DNA from: Dictyocoela muelleri | Taxonomy: Eukaryota; Microsporidia | Direction of reading: 5' to 3' | NCBI GenBank assembly: GCA_016256075.1 | Contig: SDVU01000325.1 | Location: forward strand, 1-15,113 | Length of the DNA stretch: 15,113 bases | Shown here: piece after piece, positions 8,746 to 15,113 of the stretch | How the letters are laid out: each line of letters starts with the position of its first letter | How positions within the stretch are numbered: the stretch's first letter is position 1 | Program-made: the position numbers and the translations under genes | The notes under the pieces: model-generated | Databases searched by the model: none | The model's input: the letters and a program-made list of their open reading frames with translations, nothing else | What the model was told of the DNA's origin: nothing

Positions 8746-8942
8746 TGGCCCCAAAATTGAGATGCCGAATCTAAAAAAATGCGATTCTAATGATATTTAC
8801 GGAGCGTATAAAATATATGTATAAGTAATTTATATAATTAAAAATTTTCGTAAAATCGTTTAATTAACTTTTCTCAAATTTTTATTGAAATTCATTAAAA
8901 TATTACAAAATAACTTGAACTATTAATTTAAATTCGTGTAAA

Positions 8943-8983
8943 TTTTTTTTTAAATCAAAAAATTTTTTTGATTTAAAAAAAAA
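8943..8983. repeat. A/T palindrome
   Basis: A run of T, then AAATCAAAAAA, then TTTTTTTGATTT and a run of A form a long hairpin of about 20 bp per arm. Its low complexity leaves its origin open: chance slippage or an end of an element. Confidence 0.6.
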
Positions 8984-9028
8984 CATTAAGGGGTTAAAAA
9001 AATTAAAAATTCGTTTTAAAAGGTACAA

Positions 9029-9061
9029 CCTTGGCGGTAGGTATCTTTCCGGACAAGACTA
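9029..9061 (-). repeat. Orphan Merlin-type terminal repeat
   Basis: Read leftward this is CTTGTCCGGAAAGATACCTA and onward CCGCCAAGG. It aligns with the ends of the 755-bp element (TTGTTTAGAA.GATGCC.ACC, then CTAAGG). Its orientation makes it the right end of an element lying to the left. It may belong to a longer or earlier version of the Merlin copy at 7672-8752, or to an element whose other end is lost. Confidence 0.5.
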
Positions 9062-9118
9062 AAAGTGTTATAAATAAGGATAAATTATTATTAAAAAAAT
9101 TATTTTTAAGAAAATTTT

Positions 9119-9185
9119 GGGGTAGATAGCTCAGTGGTAACATTTTAACTGTATCATATTTCAATACTGTTAGCTTACCTATATA
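9119..9185 (+). pseudogene. tRNA-like fragment (A box only)
   Basis: TAGCTCAGTGG (9126-9136) is a perfect A box identical to that at 1303-1313, preceded by GGGTAGA. GGTAG at the start and CTTACC near 9180 could form a remnant acceptor stem. There is no B box at tRNA spacing and no anticodon arm, so it is a worn tRNA or tRNA-derived SINE fragment at best. Confidence 0.3.
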
Positions 9186-9426
9186 TAAATGTGATGCCAT
9201 TAATCATTAAAAAATAAAATTTATATACAATTTTTCTGTGTCTTGTATCTTTTTCGGGCTAAATAAAAAGGTCACCCATTGATTGATTTGTATATAAATA
9301 TATTTAATTAAAATATAAAAAATAATAAAATAATAATCAAAATATTAAATAAAACCAATTAAAATAATTGAAAAATAATTTTATTATATCATTAAAAACA
9401 ATCCAAAATTCATTATTGTCTAGATT

Positions 9427-9955
9427 TTATAAATATCGTTTTTTTAAAGTATATTCTTCTAACCATTCCACAATATTACACCTTTTAACACCCTGTTCCT
9501 TTCTCATTAGAGATTTAAACCCACTCCAAAAACCTTCAATATTATTTTTATGGGTTCAGTCGGATGCTTTAAAACCTTCTTAATGTATCACAACTTTATA
9601 ATTCAAGCCTAAATTTTTTGCAACAGTAGGGTATTAAGGATGACCCTCTATGTGAAATTTATTCCCGACACCTGTTAAAACATTCATGGCATATTCTAAT
9701 GTATGTGTTCTCTATTTCACACTCTTTCAATAAAGAAATTCTGTCTGCAGTATTATCAATCGCCTTCAAATTCTGGTTGTTTAATTTTTTTTTATAATCG
9801 GAAGATATGAGATAACGTATTGTTCCCCTAAGACAAAGAACTACTTCATCTTTCTCCACTATTCACAAACACCACCTATTAATACCTGTCTTTCACTCAT
9901 ATATTTCTTCTAAAATTTCCTCAATTTGAATTTTACGGCTGAAATCAATTTCTTA
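9427..9955 (-). pseudogene. Third Merlin transposase, N-terminally truncated
   Basis: Reading leftward from about 9955: FSRKIQIEEILEEIY, then TGINRWC, then VEKDEVVLCLRGTIRY. The last is the first-Asp block VEVDE..L.RRG of ISXO2-like transposases, and it continues open through SSDYKKK and AIDNTADR to about 9660. The second-Asp block is degraded to IEGHP-stop-YP, losing TDG. The C-terminus is well kept: NNIEGFWSGFKS (Glu present), RKEQGVKRCNI and EEYTLKKRYL before a stop at 9427. The copy has several stops and has lost one catalytic Asp and the zinc-ribbon N-terminus. A CGAAAACTC hairpin repeat begins where the N-terminus should be. It is a different lineage from the copy at 7888-8689. Confidence 0.75.
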
Positions 9956-9966
9956 GAAACATTTAA

Positions 9967-10055
9967 GCGCCATCGGAAAACTCTAGAAGGGTAGTTTTCG
10001 GATGGCGTTTGGTAAAAAATCCGAAAACACTCCTACCCTTAATGAAACGAATTAA
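9967..10055. repeat. CGAAAACTC hairpin repeat, copy 3
   Basis: GCGCCATCGGAAAACT (9967-9982) pairs with AGTTTTCGGATGGCG (9993-10007), with 14 of 15 core bases complementary. The following TCCGAAAACACTCCTACCC and TTAATGAAAC repeat the motif. Its reverse complement matches 7112-7130 (GGAG..TTTTCGGATTTTTT). It truncates the Merlin transposase on its left, so it looks inserted into, or fused with, that copy. Confidence 0.6.
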
Positions 10056-10760
10056 TTTTCATAAAAGCGCAACGAAAAAAATAAAAGAAAAATATATACA
10101 TTAGATGGTGGTGTTAGACATTAAAAAAAGGTAAATTTTACGTAAAATCTATAATAAATAAATCAAATATACATTTTATTGTGGATAATATGACCGTAAT
10201 AAGAACAAAAGGGGTAATAGTCGCGTTATATTAGAAAGTGCACTCTTAATATAATTTATATCTAAATTTCTTTATAGCTTTTTTTACGCTAATGTTGTTT
10301 TTTTCGACTAACTTTTATGAATCCGTTTTTCTATATATAAATTACCGACAATTTTTTGAAAAAGATATATTTATACATAAATTTTTACGCAAATTTATAT
10401 GAGCAAGAAAAATTACTTGAAAGGCAAATATAGCAAGAGGAGCCATCTTTAAAACAAATTCCCTAGATATATTTTCAGAATATGCAAGGTAGCCGTCTCA
10501 TGTCGACACAATATAAAAAATATTCATTTTTCGTAAATCTAAATTTATATTTTCAAATATAAAAAAGAAATACAGTGCAAGCAATTTTTTACGAATTATA
10601 TAGATAAGACACATGTATTAAAAAACGCAAGAAAAAGCTGAGAGAAATTATACACAGCGGTTAATTTTATAGTTATTGTATATGATTTTCTTGGGGAAAA
10701 AATATGATCGGGAGACAAAAGTTATTGTTCATTTAGCAAATAAAATTTATAAAAAAAGAT
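10056..10760. other. Gene-free AT-rich stretch
   Basis: No open frame or family was recognised. Scattered mixed-composition patches suggest old decayed coding sequence, but nothing can be assigned. Confidence 0.4.
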
Positions 10761-10779
10761 AAGCTTGACAGTGTTAGAT

Positions 10780-11290
10780 ATTATTAAGAAGCACTAGCAG
10801 ATACACGGATCAAATTCATATATAGTTATTTCTTAAAAGAAGAGATTACCAAATATTCTAAGAGATAAATTTTCAATATTCACAAAGCAAAGCTGTTTAA
10901 AAAAGTTCAGATGGATCCGATGTATATCATAAAATATCATAAAAGTATAAAGCAATACGATACGAGTCTAACAATTATGTCATATATCTACTTGTTTGTC
11001 GAATAGATAAAACCTTACTGATCAAGAAATCAATGAATCAAAAAATCCTTCAGATTTATTTTGATTTTTATAATATTTCTTACCGGTCTGACCGATAATA
11101 ACGACTTAGAGAGTTCTTTTTTAAAAGTATATAACTGTTTTAAACACACGACTAATCGTGAAAACTAAATATTTTGATTATTTTTGATATTTTTTTACAT
11201 CTGGTGAAAGGCAGAACAAAAATCAATTTTTCTTTCATTTAAAAACAAAACTTCAATTATCCAGCCAATGATATTATAATATGAAATCCA
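10780..11290 (+). other. Unidentified coding relic
   Basis: One plus-strand frame stays largely readable with ordinary protein composition, in contrast to its surroundings. Patches read ALADTRIKFIYSYFLKEEIT, then FKKVQMDPMYIIKYHKSI and SLTIMSYIYLFVE. It ends about 30 bp before the inserted element at 11324. I do not recognise the family. It could be a host gene remnant or part of any transposable element, so no function is proposed. Confidence 0.35.
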
Positions 11291-11567
11291 TTAAATCAAA
11301 GTTAAACAAAAAATTACAATTTTGGGTCTTCTAGCGTAAGTGGACTAAAGGTAAGGTAGCTACTTTTAACAAATTTTTTTAACAAATTAATTAATAAAAA
11401 TAAAAAAAAAATAGTAAATATGTTAGTTGAAATATAGCTTTAATATTTCTTTAATAATTATAAAATTCAATTTGATAATAATTAATAAAAAAAACATTCC
11501 CTGAATAAATATTATGTTATGCATCGTCTATATGTGAGCAAATACTCCATGTTATTTGCTTATTTAT

Positions 11568-11911
11568 ACTTTTAAAAGTGAAAAATATATCTCCTTCCTA
11601 GAAACTCCTAAATAACTGAAAAAAAAATCGTAAAGTACTAAATTAGTAATAAAAAAGAAAAAAAATTATATAGATATTTTAAAATTCATTTTACAGATAA
11701 GCCGTTATTACCAAATTTAGTAACATTATGGTTTTTACAGGTATTTATTAAATCTGGTAATACCGACTTATATTCTAAAATAATTCTTAAAATATCTATA
11801 TGAAAAATGATATAATTTTTTCTCTTGTATATTACTATATTTAGTACTTTACGTTTTTTTTCAGTGATTTAGAAGTTCCTTATAAGAGATATATTTTTCA
11901 CACTTAAAAAG
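11568..11911. repeat. Long internal palindrome of the 721-bp element
   Basis: The arms (about 11568-11720 and 11744-11911) pair with small indels. Matching blocks include GTGAAAAATATATCTCC with GAGATATATTTTTCAC, CGTAAAGTACTAAA with TTTAGTACTTTACG, and GTTATTACCAAATTTA with TAAATCTGGTAATAC. The loop is about 20 bases around 11735. Divergence between arms is higher than in the 165-449 palindrome, so it is older. Confidence 0.85.
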
Positions 11912-11996
11912 GTAAATTAGCAACAATATTTATGATAATAATATAGAAAATATTTAAAATTATGAGTTTTAATTTTTTATATTTTTTTTTGCTTTT

Positions 11997-12037
11997 CTAG
12001 CGTAAGTGGACCATAAAAAATGGTCCACTTACGCTAG
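11997..12037. repeat. Perfect 18-bp hairpin at the element's right end
   Basis: CTAGCGTAAGTGGACCAT (11997-12014) and its exact complement (12020-12037) surround AAAAA. The outer arm is the right terminal repeat; the inner arm is an inverted duplicate of it. Confidence 0.95.
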
Positions 12038-12044
12038 AAGACCC

Positions 12045-12480
12045 AATTATTTTTTTTGTAAAAAAGAGAAATCTGAGAATTAAAGGAAAAAATTATTTAT
12101 CTTCTACCGGTCTGTTTTTCTTATTATTAACCTATATTTTCCAGATTCAGCCGCATTCTACGACCTGAATCTTAAATCAACTTCTAATATTATGATATTT
12201 AGTCTCACGTGTACAGGTTGTATATCACTACTAATATTTCTAGAGGTCTATCTGTATTCACAATTTTCGTTTTTTAATAATTTCTAGGCAGTATACCGGT
12301 AGTCAGAGGCCTTTAATGATTTTTTTTATTTTCACGAAATATTATGATAAGATGTTACCGCTCATCACCTCACATAAGATAGCCACTTATGTTCCAATGC
12401 GAAATGAACGACTATTTAATAACAAATATACCACACTGTAGTAATTACACATTACTAATATAGTTCTATAATTATTAAAT
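12045..12480. other. Gene-free stretch
   Basis: No gene was found. CTACCGGTCTG near 12104 echoes TTACCGGTCTG near 11081 on the other side of the 721-bp element, and sequence near 12100-12330 is of mixed composition. It may be a continuation of the relic that the element interrupted, but I could not establish this. Confidence 0.35.
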
Positions 12481-12533
12481 GCTTAATGTTATTTCAAATT
12501 ATTTATTAAAGTGGCTTTATAAAAATTTAAATC
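12481..12533 (+). repeat. Direct repeat, left copy
   Basis: This matches 13974-14025 at most positions (shared blocks GCTTAAT, ATTTCAAATTATT, TTTATAAAAATT and AAATC). The two copies lie about 1.5 kb apart and bracket the Foldback-like composite. They are too short and diverged to call LTRs. Confidence 0.6.
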
Positions 12534-12782
12534 TAAAAATTTGAATATTTCCTTTTTATCGCTTTAGCGCATTTCGTGTCTCTTTTGTTTCAAACATAAA
12601 CAATTTCTTTCACGTTAAATGTGTTGTTTCAGATTAAGAAATTTTGATTAGTCAATTATGTAACAAATGTTACAAAATAAACTATTTAAAAATTCAATTA
12701 AGTAAATTTATGAAAACCCAATTCTTTATTAAATCCTTTTATTTAAATTTCATAAAATACCATAAGCTTCCTCACAGATATG

Positions 12783-13643
12783 GCAGCAAAATGCGTTTTT
12801 TTAGCGAAACAAGTGGTTTTTAGCGCAAAATCGGTTCTTAGACAAAACAGGTTTTTAGAACAAAACTTTATTTATTTTTTAACCTTCATTTTTACAAAGA
12901 TTTTTTTTTTTAATGCCTCTTGCGCCATTTATAATTTTTGTTAACAATAGAAGCTCATATTTTTTCTCTTCACTTAATACTTTTTAAAATTATTCATTCT
13001 TAGTAATTTTCGAAGAACCGATTTTTAGCCTAAAGAAAAGATTAGAAAAGTTTATTTTATTTCTTTGTAGGAATATAGTCTATTATTTCCTATTACTGTA
13101 CAAATAACACCAGTGAGCGATGCGCATTTACAAAATAATCAACTAAAATTTTATTAAAAGCCTCTGCGCTCTTATTAGTGACAAAAAAGTATTTAATAAA
13201 CATAGAATAAATTATAAAAATCTCATGGATGTACCGATTTTGTGGTTTTACAACGGTTTGTGCTACTCGAAATAAATGATGAGGGGTAATGAAAGTATAT
13301 TTAAAGAAGCATTAAATCCTCTGTTTAAGAATGTCCCTGGTTTTCTTTATTTAGAAACCTTAACGGGACATTCTTTAACAGATGATTTCATGCTTCTTTC
13401 AATATACTTTTATTACCTCTCCTCATTTATTTTGAGTGGCACAATCCATTGTAGAACCACAATCTCTTATTTGTGCTTTAATTATATTATTTTAGGGGTT
13501 TTAAACAATTAATTTTTTCACTTATAGGTTTTGCGCTAAAAAACCCGATTTTGCTCAAAAAACTGATTTTGCGCTAAAAAACAATTTTGCGATAAAAACC
13601 GATTTTGCAATTAAAACAGATTTTACACACAAAAATGATTTCA
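12783..13643. mobile_element. Foldback-like composite with inverted minisatellite arms
   Basis: The left arm (12783-12867) has five irregular ~18-20-bp units of the type AGCGCAAAATCGGTTTTT. The right arm (13528-13643) has about six units of the same sequence in reverse complement (AAAACCGATTTTGCGCT). Between them is a separate palindrome (13236-13464). Inverted arms built of short tandem repeats are the hallmark of Drosophila Foldback/Galileo elements, but there is no transposase here and the arms are not equidistant from the centre. It could also be two minisatellites in opposite orientation. Boundaries are approximate. Confidence 0.55.
13236..13464. repeat. Palindrome inside the Foldback-like composite
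   Basis: The apex GGTTTTC-TTTATTTA-GAAACC is at about 13339-13359. The arms 13241-13338 and 13360-13463 pair with scattered mismatches (TAAATGATGAGG against CCTCATTTA with offset, AGAATGTCCC against GGGACATTCT, TTGTGGTT against AACCACAA). The 78-codon frame that runs through it is a by-product of the palindrome. Confidence 0.85.
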
Positions 13644-13973
13644 CACTGACGGACACTCTGAAGGATCCGGTGCAACTTGTCAGTTTACAATAGAGAATAG
13701 AGATTAAATAAAGTTGCTCGATTTTGACATGCTGTTATGTCTGCAATATTCCGATGTCATTATCGAGGGTCGCTTATCAAAAGTAGAATTGTTACTAAAG
13801 TTAAAATGCTGTGAAGGCATGTTTATTTAATTAAATGATTCTTTTATGTTTATAAGGTTTTAAATATCTAATCTCCAAAACATTATCCTTTAATATTATT
13901 TGTTTATCAATGATATTACTTATCAACAACACCTAAAATGGATTTTTCGCTAAAATCGCGTTCCTTATTGACC
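13644..13973. other. Gene-free stretch
   Basis: No gene was found. It contains one more isolated unit of the minisatellite motif (TTTTTCGCTAAAATCGCG near 13942). It ends at a short sequence that on the minus strand matches the start of repeat copy 2. Confidence 0.4.
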
Positions 13974-14025
13974 GCTTAATATCATTTCAAATTATTATTT
14001 TAGTGACTTTATAAAAATTCAAATC
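13974..14025 (+). repeat. Direct repeat, right copy
   Basis: This is the partner of 12481-12533. With the adjacent bases (13971-13989), its reverse complement AAATGATATTAAGCGGTCA differs by one base from 1386-1404, at the junction of repeat copy 2. The similarity extends less exactly to GTCACT about 20 bp further out on each side. Confidence 0.6.
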
Positions 14026-14411
14026 ATATACTTAAATGTTACATTAAAAAGAGTTAACCACTTAACTATCTGGTCTCTTTTATATCAATGTTAAAAGAAT
14101 TTTAAACCAATTGAGCTATTCTATTAATATCGAAAAAAATTTTTTTTATAAATATAGTTACATTATAATTAAAATTTATGCGTTATACTAATTTTGTGTT
14201 TCTTTTCATGTTATAAGGTAAGGAGGACGTGAATTTTTATTGAAAAAATATCAAAATGCCTCAATAAAAAATTTCCAAGGGTTATTATAAAATTAATTCT
14301 CGAACGGGTTAGGCCCCCCTTCAGATTTGCAGACTTAATTGATAAGAGCATAGAGGGTGTTATTTATTTGAATTAAGCTTAAAATCTCGAGATAAATCCA
14401 TATATGGTAGC
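14026..14411. other. Gene-free stretch with weak tRNA-like and Merlin-end-like traces
   Basis: On the minus strand AATAGCTCAATTGG (14122-14109) looks like an A box, but no tRNA follows. GGCCCCCCTTC (14311-14321) loosely resembles the CCCCCCTTA segment of Merlin ends. Neither is strong enough to name. Confidence 0.3.
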
Positions 14412-14470
14412 GCGGAAACTCGCCTTAGGCGAGTTTTCGCTTTTCTTTAAGGGTAGTTTGCGAAAACTGG
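14412..14470. repeat. CGAAAACTC hairpin repeat, copy 4
   Basis: GCGGAAACTCGCC pairs with GGCGAGTTTTCGC around TTA (14412-14440). AAGGGTAGTTTGCGAAAACTGG follows, echoing AAGGGTAGTTTTCGG at 9988-10001. A GC-rich neighbour, TAGCGCGCGAAGAGCGAG and TATGCGAACAGCGCGA (14509-14542), resembles two more degenerate units. Confidence 0.5.
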
Positions 14471-14589
14471 CTAAAATTTAAAATTTAGTATAAATATATA
14501 ATAAATGTAGCGCGCGAAGAGCGAGTATGCGAACAGCGCGATTTTATATCTTAATTACACTTTATTTTATGTTTTATTTAAAAATTGTC

Positions 14590-14670
14590 ATGCTAGAGCG
14601 TTACAGCCATGCTAGACGTGTTACATCTATGCGAGACGGATCACATTATGCGAATCGCTACTACATCATG
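14590..14670 (+). repeat. Short tandem repeat, ~20-bp unit, four copies
   Basis: Units begin at 14590, 14609, 14629 and 14648, with a partial fifth at 14668. The consensus is close to ATGCTAGACGTGTTACATCT. It is much richer in G+C than its surroundings. No protein or known satellite was recognised. Confidence 0.75.
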
Positions 14671-14948
14671 TTAAAGAACCATTATATATTTTTATCATTC
14701 AATTAATCAAGCATCTACGAACTATTATTTAATTAATTGGCATGAAATTAACGGCTTTATTAATAACCCACCAAATTATAGTAATGGCTAAATAATAGCT
14801 TGACACTAAGACTAAAATTTATTTTTAAATATTTATGTTTAGAAGTTTAAAAATTCATAGAAATTGTAGTTACAAAAATTTTTATAAATAAAAATATAAT
14901 CACATTTACATTATCAAAAAAAATAAATAATTTACAATAAAATATTTT
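14671..14948. other. Gene-free AT-rich flank
   Basis: Nothing was recognised. The last bases, AATATTTT (14941-14948), would be the target duplication if the following element start is right, but the partner lies outside the window. Confidence 0.4.
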
Positions 14949-14972
14949 GGGTGTGGGTGACTTTTCCAATCC
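14949..14972 (+). repeat. Putative left terminal repeat of a Merlin element
   Basis: GGGTGTGGGTGACTTTTCCA starts 61 bp before the transposase ATG, the same offset as in the 7672-8752 element (63 bp), and has a G-rich Merlin-like start. The matching right end is beyond the window. Confidence 0.4.
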
Positions 14973-15001
14973 AATTTTTGAATTTAAAAATTTTTTTTTA
15001 A

Positions 15002-15004
15002 CCC
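15002..15004 (+). promoter_or_regulatory. CCC motif before start codon
   Basis: CCC lies five bases upstream of the ATG at 15010 in an otherwise A/T-only leader. Microsporidian genes commonly carry a CCC-like triplet a few bases before a very short 5' leader. Here it supports both the start choice and the organism guess. Confidence 0.4.
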
Positions 15005-15009
15005 TTCTA

Positions 15010-15113
15010 ATGAGCATTCAAATAATTAAGAACAGTGATGATTTTATTAATATTTTCTATGAAGAATATTATAAAAAAGAAAAAGTATTGCTTTGTGTTC
15101 GTTGTTTAGGAAA
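15010..15113 (+). CDS. Merlin (ISXO2-like) transposase, N-terminus, partial
   Basis: The frame opens at ATG 15010 and is uninterrupted to the window edge (34 full codons). It begins MSIQIIKNSDDFINIF and then has CVRCLG, a CxxC zinc-ribbon knuckle. Layout and spacing match the N-termini of the two relics at 5781 (MMDKIILNCDDMISLL...CLKC) and 8689 (VNLSDTIDFLINF...). The start is supported by this alignment and by the CCC triplet upstream. The catalytic DDE domain would lie outside the window. Unlike the other three copies it shows no stop or frameshift so far, so it may be the youngest or even an intact copy. It is plainly a mobile-element gene, not a host gene. Confidence 0.7.
   Translation, partial: MSIQIIKNSDDFINIFYEEYYKKEKVLLCVRCLG

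Larger units (their letters stand above)
7672..8752 (-). mobile_element. Merlin element, near full length, degenerate
   Basis: The 1081-bp element contains a minus-strand transposase. Its ends form an imperfect inverted repeat. The left starts GGGGCTTCTATCGCATATCG (7672). The right, read inward, starts GGGGCCACTATCGTATTAAG (8752). The left end also resembles the right end of the 5686-6440 element (GGGGCTT start, CCA/TAAGGGGGG segment), tying the two to one superfamily. The transposase ATG (8689) lies 63 bp inside the right end, the same offset as at 14949/15010. I found no matching 8-bp flanks (CAAGACCC against AAAATTGA), so one boundary may be wrong or old. Confidence 0.65.
11324..12044. mobile_element. 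721-bp foldback/MITE element with 22-bp TIRs
   Basis: The left end GGGTCTTCTAGCGTAAGTGG (continuing AC) at 11324-11345 is repeated perfectly inverted at 12023-12044. With the flanking TT/AA the repeats may be 24 bp. The interior has no coding frame but contains a long palindrome (11568-11911). The right end carries an extra inverted copy of the terminus (11997-12014). I could not find a convincing target duplication (ACAATTTT left, AATTATTT right), so the superfamily is unknown. It is neither a TA nor a TTAA insertion as written. Confidence 0.85.

Noticed and set aside
8556-9200. Open frames at 8556-8774 (plus) and 9003-9200 (minus)
   Set aside because: The first is antisense to the Merlin transposase N-terminus; the second crosses an orphan terminal repeat and a tRNA-like fragment. 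Neither looks like a protein.
11316-12052. piggyBac (TTAA) or Tc1/mariner (TA) target duplication around the 721-bp element
   Set aside because: Flanks read TTTT before GGGTC and AATT after GACCC; neither TTAA nor TA is duplicated.
13276-13512. 78-codon plus-strand open frame
   Set aside because: It runs through both arms of a palindrome and has no recognisable protein features; it is a by-product of the repeat.
14065-14130. tRNA-like sequence on the minus strand (A-box-like AATAGCTCAATTGG)
   Set aside because: No B box, anticodon arm or acceptor pairing follows; chance similarity is likely.
14311-14350. Merlin-end-like GGCCCCCCTTC block
   Set aside because: Similarity to the other ends is limited to the C-run and a few bases, with no partner end.

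Overview
This is a very AT-rich eukaryotic window with no recognisable host housekeeping gene. It is a graveyard of transposable elements and palindromes. The clearest proteins are Merlin (IS1016/IS1595, 'ISXO2-like') transposases and a Mutator-like (MULE) transposase. These families together, the extreme AT bias, and a CCC triplet a few bases before the one apparently intact start codon suggest a transposon-rich microsporidian (Hamiltosporidium/Nosema/Edhazardia type). That assignment is inference; another AT-rich eukaryote is possible.

Left part (1-3480): a 285-bp foldback palindrome (165-449); two copies of an unidentified ~355-bp repeat (489-841, 1391-1745) whose conserved blocks include a GNRA-capped hairpin; a tRNA-like relic with A and B boxes just upstream of the second copy (1296-1366); a degraded stretch ending in a probable retroelement integrase fossil (2790-3165); and a second large palindrome (3191-3469).

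Middle (3480-10060): a third palindrome sharing its core with the second (4497-4651); two related integrase fossils (4700-4890, 7094-7315) on either side of a decayed MULE transposase (about 5035-6960). The MULE is split by an internally deleted Merlin element (5686-6440) bounded by an 8-bp target duplication matching at 7 of 8 positions. Then come a fuller but frameshifted Merlin copy (7672-8752, transposase on the minus strand, DD36E residues visible), an orphan Merlin-type end (9029-9061), and a third, truncated Merlin transposase (9427-9955).

Right part (10060-15113): degraded unidentified coding-like sequence; a 721-bp element with perfect 22-bp terminal inverted repeats and a long internal palindrome (11324-12044); a Foldback-like composite with inverted minisatellite arms (12783-13643), bracketed by 52-53-bp direct repeats; a family of small CGAAAACTC/GAGTTTTCG hairpins, also seen at 4.9, 7.1 and 10.0 kb; a 20-bp tandem repeat (14590-14670); and the first 34 codons of an apparently open Merlin transposase running off the right edge (15010).

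The most notable pattern is that three unrelated or differently aged elements each have one terminus followed by, or converted into, a perfect or near-perfect hairpin made from an inverted copy of its own end (5691-5736, 8712-8745, 11997-12037). Several larger palindromes lie around them. Most other open frames in the window are chance or palindrome-derived.
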